Shown: positions 22,434-33,415 of the stretch, in pieces
Numbering within the stretch: the first letter of the stretch is position 1
How the letters are laid out: the number at the start of each line of letters is the position of its first letter
Source: Sialis fuliginosa
Taxonomy: Eukaryota > Arthropoda > Insecta > Megaloptera > Sialidae
Assembly (NCBI GenBank): GCA_961205875.1
Contig: OY540816.1
Location: forward strand, 16,316,701 to 16,380,700
Direction: 5' to 3'
Length of the DNA: 64,000 nucleotides
The notes under the pieces: model-generated
What the model was told of the DNA's origin: nothing
Databases searched by the model: none
What the model saw: only the letters and a program-made list of their open reading frames with translations
Made by a program: the position numbers and the translations under genes

Positions 22434-23210
22434 GTTTAGGTTATGTTAACCTAACTAAAAATCGATAAATAAAAATCTGGTTTATATTTGTTAAAACGTT
22501 ATTTTTTTACTTGCATTGTTTTTAAAGTGAACACCATTCGCATTTCGAACCAAAAAGAATATGTTTGTACATTAAAGAAACAATCAAGAAAATGGACTTT
22601 TAAAACTTTTTATGCAAATGAGAAAGACAAAAATATTTTCCAATTTATAGGCAATAACGTTGATAAAATTAAAAATTGAACACTTCTTTATTTTTAATTA
22701 CAATTAGCAAAACAACTTATTCACATTGATTGCTGAATAATTCAAATATAACTGAAGATCAGTACGGAAGATTTATATTTTACCTTTTTATTTCTTGGTC
22801 TGTCTACAATGATTAAAGCACCACATTTACATTTACCGGAGTAAATAACTGCTTTACATATATTGTAATTGGTTGATTTCCTACTGAACATTTATCATGT
22901 ATTAACGAATAATCGGAATAAATTCAAGAAACGAGATAATTCTGTTGAGATGCCGACAAGATTACTTAGTGATTTTATTTTTAACTACAAATGTATATAA
23001 ATTAGTTCGTTAGATAAAATATGGCTGCAATGTGTCTTTCTTATATTAACCGACGTGTATTGTAGGTTAAGTCGGTAATGAAGAGATCTTGTAGAGTTTC
23101 TGTAATTTGTTACATTTCTAATAATATATTCAAATATTTCTAGTGTGCTTTGAAACAACAGAAGATTGAACCTATCTTTATAACAATGTAAGCCTTTATT
23201 TTTGAATGTA

Positions 23211-23813
23211 TACAGTGTATTCCAAGTTGATTAAGCCATAGGAAATTTAACATAGGGACAATTAGAAATGTTGTAGTAGCCTTTGGTCAAATTTAACGAT
23301 ATATTATTGGTGCATTTTGAAATACCTCCATAAAATTTTATAAAATTGTCATTAGTATTTTGTTTTCATTTTTGTATCTGTACGATTAATGAAAAATTGC
23401 AAATGGATACATTTAGGTGTTATTTCTAAGTAAGAGATTTATTAAGCGTCGAATTTGAGAACTGACCAATACCATTGAGTAACAATATTTCATATTTCAA
23501 GCATAGGTAATAAAATTAAATAAAACATCCAAGATAAAATTACAATAGTATAATTAATTAATAGTTTAATCCGATACTTGCACCAATGAGTTACAAATTC
23601 TGCGATTAAAATGTTTTAATTATGATTATTTTCATGATTTTGACAGATATAAAATTGAAAACAAAATACTGATGACAATTTTATTAAATTTTGTGGCGGC
23701 ATTTCAAAATGCACCAATGACACATAGTTAAATTCGATCAAAGGTTACTACAACACTTCTAATTGTCCCCATGTTAAATTTCCTATGGCTTAATCAATTT
23801 GGAATACACTGTA
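23211..23813. mobile_element. Mariner-like MITE with long terminal inverted repeats
   Basis: It starts TACAGTGTATTCCAAGTTGA and ends TCAATTTGGAATACACTGTA. The inverted repeats extend about 140 bp inwards ('catgttaaatttcctatggc' and complement). TA at both borders. The interior has no transposase. Confidence 0.85.
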
Positions 23814-25097
23814 TGTATATTTATTTGTAAAATTTTTGTTCATGAGCCATTATATCAAAAATTTATGTGGAAAATTGTATGAATATTAGAGAAAATATCT
23901 AAAATTTGGATATGATGTATTTCAAATTAATTGTAGATTAATTGTGAGTAAATAAAAAAAAAATATGTATATAAATATGTTGTGTAGAAATTTAATGAAA
24001 AATTGAAATCGATTTAAAAATAATCACTATTTATTTACAAAACAAATTTCACTTAAAATAATTATTCAAGCCGGCGCATTCCATCTCGACAACGAATGAA
24101 AATAAACAGCAATAAAAAATTAAGCTAAAACGAATGTCGCAGGCGCGGCAAAGACCTTAACGCCGGTTACATAACAAATGATGGCTGATATATACAAAAT
24201 ATAATTGATGAACATTTTAGTAAAGCGAAAATACAGGTTTGCGATTCTCGGAACGGCGGGGTTTTGAACTACACGATATTTGTCCGGTATCTTGTTGGTT
24301 GTGTTGGTGCATGTACATTGTACAACCACGGCCACAAAAGCTGTACGTACTTGCCTATTGCCGATTCAAAAAGACCGTACAGTTGGACTTCTATAAGTTC
24401 GAATTCCCCTCTCGGAGGAAAAGTTGTTTCCCTAACTCTTTACGCATGCGCAAACGGTGAGAAAATAATTATTAAAGTGGTTTCACAATTATATAAATGG
24501 AAACATACGTAGAACGTTATTAAACAGACGAAAAAAAAACCGATATATAATCAAATACTTACATTAGTATTCAAATAAAACTCAAATATAGTCACTATAC
24601 CTTTTTCTGAAGACGCAATTTATTACAATTGATGAACTGTCAAAGAACTTTTCAATTTTACTACCAGGGAATTATGTTAGATCGCTCTGAGTTCCTCTGA
24701 GTAATGTGTGCGAAAGAGAGAGAAAGCTATTCCCATCTCATTTCATTAGATCGGTATTGTGATAGAAGGGGTACCCTTTAAGTTCTAATTCCGATGATTT
24801 TTGGTCCCGTAGCTTAGAACTTATAGTTCTACTGTATCTACATATAGTGAGAGCTAATATTATCCCAATTATATCTTAATTTTGATTAGGGCTGCAAATC
24901 AGGCAAAAGTCTCGTCTCGGTTTTTGGAAGTACTTTCATCTCTGTTTTGAATTTTACAACTGACAGTATCATCTAAAAAAAATTAAGCCGATCTCATCTC
25001 GAGATCGAGACCGAGAAAAATCTCTGCGAATGTAACTCCACCTGTCTGTCTGTCTGTTTGTTAGTTATCTCTTTATTACTATATCGCTGAACCGATA
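23814..25097. other. Non-coding DNA with a moderately GC-rich island
   Basis: 24110-24460 is less AT-rich ('gcaggcgcggcaaagacc', 'acgccggttacataac') and carries overlapping short ORFs with no family likeness. 24900-25020 repeats 'gtctcgtctcgg' words. 25035-25085 has a 'CTGTCTGTCTGTTTG...CGCTGAACCGAT' tail of a dispersed repeat. Confidence 0.3.
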
Positions 25098-25613
25098 TAA
25101 GGTACTGGAACCATTCTTGGATCATACCCCAGTGTTGGATACTTGTTTAATTGAATGTGCTAAATTAGAAATATTTGTTGATATTTGATTACTGCCATTA
25201 CTGAAACATAATCTATATACATTTAACTGTAAAACAGCTTAATTTGATGACAATCGGCCAATGGGTGTCAAAAAGATGGACATTTAAACTAATTATTAGT
25301 TAATCTATTTATTAATTATTATATTATCATAACATCTGCATCACATTGTTTTAAATGTTACGATTGATGATACTTATCATTTTTTAATCATTACTTTATC
25401 CATTACTGGAGAAAAAACATGAACAGAATAAAATGCTGTAATTTAAAAAAAGCAAACTATATTTGCGGACTTTGGTTATTAAATTGATTTAATAAAGAGG
25501 TACTTGTTTTACTAGTTACTTGAGTTCATGAGAATTACAAAAAAGAAGTCAGTCAATCCCAAAAAACAGTAAACTTTGTTTTTAAAGCAGCCAAAACTGG
25601 TGCCAGTACCCTA
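25098..25613 (+). mobile_element. TA-flanked MITE, GGTACTGGCACCAGT family, copy B
   Basis: It begins TAAGGTACTGGAACC and ends ACTGGTGCCAGTACCCTA, sharing the interior with copies A and C ('gaggtacttgttttactag', 'atgaacagaataaaa'). It is inserted directly after the dispersed-repeat tail at 25035-25097. Confidence 0.75.
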
Positions 25614-26039
25614 AATTAAACCGCCACTTCAGTTCTTAAATGTTTACGTAAATGGTAAAAAATAATATTTTATACGTGTTGATAAGTTAAGATAAGAAAC
25701 AAATAATTAGTATTAATGATAATGATTGCATACAGTGATTACTACCTTAAAATATTTTGTCCTGTTATAAGATTATTTTTTTTGGCAATGATTTATGGTG
25801 ATTTAAGAGACCAAATCTAATCTAGAGCAATTTTTTCATTTTATATTTGCATCAAAACATAAAACTGACTATTATGTTGCCAATTACCAACAATACAAGA
25901 ACAATATATCTCTTTTATCATAAGATGTTCAGGTACGTAATAATATACTAGGTATACATTGTTAAATTCTGCAACTAACTTCATATAAATAAAGTTTACC
26001 AACCGTAACGAATAAAATTTATAACATTAATGCTTGAAC

Positions 26040-26310
26040 ATAGGAACGCATGGCGGTGTTTGAGTTTATCTATATGATCGCGTGTATAAAAAGCAAACAA
26101 GAAGGCTGGGGATCGAGCTGCGAGCCGTCTGATTGGTCAGCGAGAGGAGGGATCGTGGCCCGCTTTGATATTTACTACACAGATGATATTATCTAGAAGG
26201 CGGTCCGAAAACCGCGCCGATCGATGAGATCGCAGCGCCACGCGGTGTTATTATATTGAACTGTTACTGATATTTAACTGAATTCAACATGGCCGGCATT
26301 GTTGTCTGAT
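26040..26310. promoter_or_regulatory. GC-rich promoter-like island
   Basis: The strongest composition change right of pnr. It has TATAAAAAG at 26085-26093 (+), CTGATTGG (CCAATCAG on the minus strand) at 26129-26136, CpG-rich 'ggcggtccgaaaaccgcgcc', the GATA pair TGATATTATC (26185 region), and TCAGT-type initiator words on the minus strand near 26265-26280. It could be a distal pnr promoter with the non-coding first exon, or an enhancer. No coding frame is seen. Confidence 0.35.
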
Positions 26311-27989
26311 TGATTGTTGTTAGCGCTTTTTTTTTAATAATAAGAGTTATTTAGTATTATAAAATAATATATTTATTGAGTCTCGTCCTTTTTTTATATA
26401 AAATATAATTTTTTTCTTGGCGAGAAAAATAAATAACCATGTAAATCAATCATTTATGATTTTTTACATTATTTATTTTTAAATTGACAGTACTGTTCTT
26501 GACTGTCACATAAAAATATTTTTTTTAAATGTAACAATACAAAGCACAAGTCAATGTAATTTATACCTTGCACACACGTTCACACAATATAAAATACAAA
26601 TGTGTCTACGCCAAAAAAAATTGCATTTCAGCCAATCAACTAACAGCCACCATATGCGAGACACACGTTGCCAGAGCTAGGAAATTAATAACACCAATAT
26701 TTCACGAGCCAAATTGTACAACCAGAGAACAGTGGTACTGAAACATTTGTTAAATATAATTAAATCTAAGCGAATAGGGTTAATTATTTTTAGTTCTAAA
26801 ATATTTCGTAATGTAAAAAATATGTATAACTGTTTAAAATAAATATAAATTTGCATTAATTAATTAACCTAATACCTTTTTAATGTATTTTATCAGATTT
26901 TGCATCTCTAATATCCGGTATTGAATTTCCTCCTAGTCAAAAGTAAATTGTAATCTTGTTAGAAGATTCCCAATTCCGAATTATGTCAATGTAAGTTGTA
27001 TATTGCACACTGTATTAAAATGTGTTTTTATTTACACAAAAAAAATTATATTGCGGGTCAAAAAATCCTTGTTTCATTAGAATAAAACCTTAATTAATTA
27101 TTTTATAGTTGTTCTCTGGCTTTAAGTAATTTATTATTCATTGTAGACATAAAATAATAATAGGGACATAAATATTTGCTATACACAAATTTCTTAATGC
27201 AGTGTAACCAAAAATAATATATTTTAAAATGAGTTGACAAAAAATAAAAATAATTAGACTTTTTGATATTGTAAAGAAAATGTATGCAAAGTCGGCCTTA
27301 GCAAGTTTGATATTGACTTTGACATATTAAATGTCATTTTGACATTTGCATAACAGAAAAAAATAGATTTATTGAAATAGTCAAAATATTACCAATATAC
27401 GAAAAAATAATCAGATGCATCTTAAGAAAAATTTTAAACTAACTAATATGTTTTAGTAAAATTGTATAAAAATTAAATGGTTAACCAATGCCAGGAAAAT
27501 TGATCTGTTTTTATTTAAATCGATTGTTATTTAAATTGTTCAATAATTAACTACCTTTGGTGAGTTTATCACGAGGAAGCACTGTGAGTTTACTTGGCAG
27601 ATGTTTTTTCATTGCACTTTTTCTCTTAAGTTGATGGTTTTCGAGTAAAAATTTCTTGAAAATGAAATTTTTTTCAATATTTTGAAATTCGTTTTTTTTT
27701 TAAATCTTTATTTGTGGTTAATCTATTAAATGATATATCTACCCTTTTATTTATATTCTTTACCCATTCTATTTTTTCTGAATTAGATTAGATTTAACTT
27801 GAATCAAAATATTAATTTTCAGGCAAGATATTTCATTCAAGAACATAAATTATCAACATGTAAATCACGCTGCTTACATATCCAACGACATTTTCTAATT
27901 CTCACATACCAAAACTTAAAAAAAAGTATCAACAGCAGCAACAACATGGTGAACTACTTTTAACCTCAAGAATTCCCTGTCAAACTTCA
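26311..27989. other. AT-rich non-coding DNA
   Basis: No repeat ends, exons or RNA genes recognised. Confidence 0.35.
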
Positions 27990-28150
27990 ATTGCTCGCAC
28001 TTCAGTTAGTTAGTTTTTTTGTGTCGCAAGTCATTTGTAGTAGTACGGGAAAAAACCACATCGCATTGACCCGTCTCAAGCACGCAGATCTGCCGAGTGT
28101 CAAGTTAAAAGGTACTTTTTTGTAGGGCGCTCGTGTTTTTTATATCCGTG
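27990..28150 (+). promoter_or_regulatory. Promoter-like segment, possible non-coding first exon
   Basis: TTCAGTTAGTTAG (about 28010) resembles the arthropod TCAGTY initiator. About 100 bp of mixed-composition sequence follows ('cgcattgacccgtctcaagc') and then AAAAG|GTACTTTT (28110-28115), which could act as a donor. Plus strand, so it would not belong to pnr. Weak evidence. Confidence 0.22.
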
Positions 28151-29104
28151 TGTAGGAATTCTAGACGCCTTGAAATGTGTTTCAGTTTAATAAATGACAA
28201 ATAGGTTTAGAACCAGCTAATATGAAAATGTGTCACAGGAATACTGTTATTATGATATATACATATGTATCATATTATATTTATGTAGGTAATGTATATA
28301 CATAACTATTACATATTTATATAAATTTGATATTGATTTTTAAAAATTCTGATTTTTTACTATAATAAAATTTACTTTATAAGTAACTACCTATTCATAA
28401 AATATTAGTTTTAGAGAAGAAAAAAAATTAAATATATATAAGTTTACGTATTTAAAAAAATGTATTTTATCGTAATTTTGATACGAATTATCATTTAACC
28501 CAGTATTTAGGGGTTTATTTGATTTTTCACAAAAAAGAACAGCTTTAAAATTGCAACGTTGGCAACACTTAACTATCAAAAAGGATACAGGTTCTAGCTT
28601 TGGTATACTCAGAATTTTACTAATTATAATTATTGTTTTAAAAATTAAAACTATTTTTAGATAGCTGAAAATTTATTTTTTAATTTTTAGTGCATTTGTA
28701 ACAAAAGTTTGTTGTTTAAAAACATTTTGTATTAATTTTTATTTTCAGATTTTTAGTAACTGACTGACCAACTAATTAACTAACATACTAACAAGTAAAG
28801 CTCGTCAAACCCTTTTATTTGATACCCATATCAAGGGGGTTGCGACGAAAAAGGTTATCCGCCGTCTTGGGCGTCATTTATACCCATATCACCCGGGGCG
28901 GAACCCCCCACCCCACCCCTTAGCGACGCTACTGGGATAGAAGTAAGACTTTAAAATAAACCGGAACCGAAATAACTATACTTGAATTTTCATGATCTGA
29001 AACTAAACTCAATTTTTGTGGTTCGATTTCTTATAATGAACTTTGAAATGAACCGAACGAACTAGTATTTAACGAGTGCGGACCCTTGCCTCTGTTGTAC
29101 TTTT
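28151..29104. other. AT-rich non-coding DNA
   Basis: A C-rich stretch at 28890-28930 and degenerate 'aaccgaaccgaac' words at 28950-29060 are repeat scraps. No gene. Confidence 0.35.
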
Positions 29105-29210
29105 AGAAGAGCTCTGAAGATGTCCACTGCAATGTGTGACGAAACGTTGGCCGATAACACGACCAAACCGACGCGGCTTACACCCAGAAGCCAAGATCCA
29201 TCGTCATGAA
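29105..29210 (+). repeat. Dispersed repeat with hammerhead-like hairpin (single copy)
   Basis: CTGAAGA (29114-29120), U, stem GUCCAC-UGCAAU-GUGUGAC (six pairs with one bulged U), GAAA (29141-29144), ACGU, then GGCCGATAACACGACC and 'cacccagaagccaagatcca'. Best preserved member of the family also seen at 18680 and 59365. Confidence 0.65.
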
Positions 29211-31784
29211 CCGTTAATTGGTAATAAACCATTTTTTGTTGTAGTTCAAGTCTGTGTATGGAATCCAAAAGAAACTGCCTTAAAAAAGATCCGCGACTTT
29301 TTATGATAAAAGTTTTGGGTATTCATAAAATTCTTCAAATTTGAATACACCTTAAAGGGTGGAGTTTTTTTTTGTAATAATTAAACCCATCAGCTATGTC
29401 TGTTTTAACAATTTGACTAATAGTTGTTATCACCTGTAACGTTTTTAATGGGTCACTTTAATACGATAGCACCTTAAACGGTGTCTAGACATGTCTAGAC
29501 ATACATCGAGACCTAAACCTGGTCACTGGCAATTTGTCTAGCCAAGCGTTAGCGACTGATCAACTGTAAACAAATAAATATACTCATCTTCGATCTGATC
29601 GCAAGGATCAATTTTTGTTAGCCAATAATTCAACAACAAAAAAACTAAAATTATTATTGTGTTCTTGAAAATTCATACATTTTAAAAAGCTCGTAAATAT
29701 AGTCTATTGTTTGTTGTATTTTTAAGATAATTATAATTTTGAAAATAAAAAAATGAGATTGACATAAAATATAGAATTAATAAATTTTACAAAAATTAAA
29801 TTATGTAAAATTATATTCAATATTTATAACAGATACGCGGTGGAGGAAAAGGGCTCAGAGGAGTAAATGAGGTATTTCCTCTTCTCTTTGGATTTTAAAG
29901 TAATCAATATATTTTGCTATATTAGGTAATGAAATGAAACTTTGGATAATGGAATGTCTATTATAAATTCTTAATATATTATCTTATCATATATTAAACA
30001 TACTAGTATGTTTAATATATGATCTTGTATAGACAAGGTCAAGGTTCATGAGTTGGATTTAATTTTTCAATATATGTCTTGCTTCGACGAAAAACTACAT
30101 TTTCTCTGGAGGTACTAGGAGATATTTGTCACACTTTGACAGCTTATATTTCCAGAACTATTGATTATATACTTTTATGTATAATAAAACCTCAACCCTA
30201 CAGTACCAAAAAAAAGGTTAAGCTAATTCTCAATGATTTTGTATATATGTATATATAACCGATCATCGATATTTCGCTCCCTTAATTATCTTAGATGAAG
30301 GGTTGTAATTGGTCTCAGTCGATCCGGCGGAAAGTATCCTACAGGAGTGTGGGAATTTTAAGGAAAAAAAATCTATCTCGTACCTCACAGATAGAAGTCG
30401 AGACATTTGCAATTTTGTATATTGTATAAATGGCAAAAAGGTGGCATTATTAGAAGTAGTTTTACGCTATTAGTTTGCACTACAGTTTCTACTGAACCTC
30501 TAGTTTTTCTTCGTTTGTTTTTAAATGTTTAAAATCTAATACTGAAAATGATTTTCTAGCTCAAATAAAAAACCGTCTTTGAGCTGAGTAGGAGTAGAGC
30601 GTTTTTGTCAAAGCGAGCTGAAAGAAAGCTTTGGGAACTTAAAAATAAATCAAAACTCAAATGTACTCATTTAACCAGTTTTAATGAGTGAAAAATTTCA
30701 TATTAAAAAAAAGAAAAACAAAAAAAACAAAATTACATAAAAAAGTATATAAGCGGTAACGTTTTTAGTTTTTTGACTAAAGTTTTTTAAAATTTAGACG
30801 TGAATAATGTCTAGAGTTTCAGGTTAGATACTGGGTGGGCATTTCAGAAACTTGATGTAACGCGCAAAGATCAGTTTTGCGCGCCAGCGTAAATTTAAAA
30901 TCAGTATCTTAAATAAAAAAAAAAAGAAGTAAATTTCGTATTTCCACAATTTTCTTTGTACAAATCATATATCTATATTATACAATACTAGTTTTATTTA
31001 ACCTCACTGTTACGTATTCACGTCATTCCCTCGACTGTGCATCCTGACACAGTCACTCCAATTTTTTCTGAAAAAATTGAGTTAGTGCTTTAATTTCTGT
31101 ACAAATTATATTAATTAGGCTGTGGTCATACCAACCTAATAATTTTTATATTTTGAAAAATACATCGGAAAAATCATCGACATCTAAAAAATCAACACAC
31201 ACACAAACCTTCCAGAGGCAATATTTTTTATACAAGCACACCACGAATCAATGACGCCACTTCTGTCTTCTTTATAACAAGTTTGAGCGCGGCGTCTTTT
31301 GCCAGAACCAAGTACAACATTTCACAATTAGTAACTGATCTAGTAGGTGCGGGGATCGGGGCACAGCATGGCGACAAATAACCAAGGATGACTGAATCAA
31401 GATGTCACAGTGTACGCTATATCTGTCTCTTACTGTCACATCGATATTGTCCACATTTGTCGTCGCTCAGGATAATGATGTAGATGTGTTATGGGCTGAA
31501 TTGAAATAGTTATTTCTTTTTTTCTTCTTTTTGATTCGGTTTAAAACTCTATGCTGATGAGGTCATGAATGTAGGTATGTGGACTGGATATTATTTGAAA
31601 ATAATTTTGTGGAAATTTTTGGTTTTTGGTTGAATGAAATACGAGAATTTAAATAGTAAAATTTTAACGAAATATAAAGAGATTAAAAATTTTTAAATGC
31701 ATGGTACCCCAAAATTTACTGATCTAGAATCTAGATGAAGCTTTTGTAGACTATCGGGCAAACGAACCTAGTCTTAAAATCAGG
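29211..31784. other. Non-coding DNA with dispersed-repeat pieces
   Basis: 29483-29500 is an exact 18-bp palindrome (GTCTAGACATGTCTAGAC). 30290-30445 ('aagggttgtaattggtctca...gacatttgcaattttgtat') is homologous to 45230-45320 and 45365-45400. 31255-31480 is less AT-rich but has no recognised gene. Confidence 0.4.
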
Positions 31785-31925
31785 GCATTGAACCAGACTT
31801 TATTTATGGTTCGGGTTCGGTTCGGATTTGGGTTCAGCATGGTACAAACTATTTAGGTTTAAAAACCGTTATTTTTTCAATGTTCAGGTTTGGGTTCGAG
31901 TTCAAGTTTGTAATTGAAAGAAAAT
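31785..31925. repeat. GAACCCGAACC-type repeat, inverted copy
   Basis: 'ggttcgggttcggttcgg...gggttcagcatggtacaaac' is the complement of 15660-15735 ('agtttgcactatgctgaacc...'). Confidence 0.6.
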
Positions 31926-32639
31926 ATTTTTGTTCGAAAAAAAATTATAATTAACAAACAAAACATTTTCTGAAGAAGAAAAAAATATTCATCGTCTTTA
32001 AAATATTAATTAAATTAAAATTACTTTTTAAAGATTAAAAGATTAAAATCTCTACTTTTCAGATATTTTTTTTGCAAACATAAATACTAGTTTTATAAAT
32101 TTAGCATTTCTTATTGTAATGAAAAAAATTGTACGTACTTCATATATAAGAGTCACAAAAAAGGAAGGGAAGTTGCCTCTGTGCATGTCAGTACAGGATT
32201 TAACAATCAATATGGTAACGAACACAATAATTAATATTATATTGTCAGTTAAAATATTATGTGAAAATTAAACTTTCATTCGAATAAAAAAAATATATAC
32301 CTACATATATATATAAAATAATAATAAAATTCTGTTAGTATAATATTCTCCCAGAACGCATCTACTCCGTTAACCGATTTAATTCACATAAACAAATCAC
32401 CTAACCACAGACGGCGATTTCTTTAAAAATATTTTAATTATATCTTAATTCGCTATTAATCTATGCGTAACTATATAATCGGTATTTATATCAGATTAAA
32501 GATACACAAAATAAATTCCACAGCAATAAAAATCTCAACACAAAAAAGCACCGCCGTTCAGTATTTATTATTCAGTCACGTTAAAACAATTTGTAGAAAT
32601 CCGCAAATGAATAAGCATTTCTGTCTTTATTTAGATATA
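31926..32639. other. AT-rich non-coding DNA
   Basis: AT-rich sequence. A small mixed island at 32350-32430 has 'cctaaccacagacggcg' (Runt-like AACCACA). No gene. Confidence 0.35.
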
Positions 32640-32647
32640 TTATTATG
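32640..32647 (+). repeat. 8-bp target-site duplication, left
   Basis: TTATTATG directly before CAGGGCCGGCC. Its partner is at 38606-38613. Confidence 0.85.
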
Positions 32648-33333
32648 CAGGGCCGGCCGAACGGCCAGGCGACCCAGGCGACAGCCTGGGGCGCTAATTT
32701 CGTGGGGGCGCCAATTATTTTAAACTTTTTTTCTATGTTCTGTTCTAGGGCGCCAAATTTAAGCTATATATATTTTTTGAATAATAGTTTTGATTTTTTC
32801 TGCAAAATAATTCATTTTACTTAATAAAATGCTTAATATCAAAAATAAATTATTTATTAAACATTTTTTTACAAAACTTGAAAAGCACAGTGCCAAATCT
32901 GTGGGTGGCTTTGCTAATTCTTGTAACAATTCCGGTTAGTGTAGCTAGTGGTGAAAGAAGTTTTAGTAAATTAAAATAATTCATAAAAACTTATTTGCAA
33001 TCGGCTATGATAGAAGATAGGTTGAATAATTTGGCTATTCTTTCAATTGAAAATAAGGTTGTAGCAAACCTCAATTTTGAGACAGCAATCGATAATTTTG
33101 CAGATATGAAAGCCAGGAAGAAATCTTTTATATAATTTTAGTTATATTATATATTATTTATCAATTATATGTTATATTATATTATTATATTACACTAATG
33201 AATTAATAACAAGATAATTTTCTCACGCTTTTTTTTTTTTGTGCGGATAATTTTTAATGATCGTCACTGTGGCGGTGGAAAGGGGGGGGGCGTCAAAAGA
33301 AATCTCGCCTGGGGCGCCAGAATCGCAAAGGCC
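32648..33333 (+). mobile_element. hAT copy 1 (right end truncated), with dimerisation-domain remnant
   Basis: 686 bp. Positions 32908-33135 encode the hAT C-terminal dimerisation region: VALLILVTIPVSVASGERSFSKLK, then TAA, then FIKTYLQSAMIEDRLNN... to an ordinary stop. The ASGERSFSKLK motif is the hallmark of hAT transposase tails. The internal TAA and the absence of the catalytic core make it non-autonomous. Confidence 0.8.
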
Positions 33334-33398
33334 AAAAAAATATTGTACATTTTTGCTAATAGATACCTCTGAAAACATTGTTCACGAATGTTAACAAG

Positions 33399-33415
33399 AT
33401 GCAATTAAGGGTTAA
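33399..33415 (+). repeat. Left arm of the palindrome bracketing the array
   Basis: ATGCAATTAAGGGTTAA, the exact complement of 36908-36924. Placed side by side, with the TTAA shared, the two arms make a perfect 30-bp palindrome. Confidence 0.85.
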
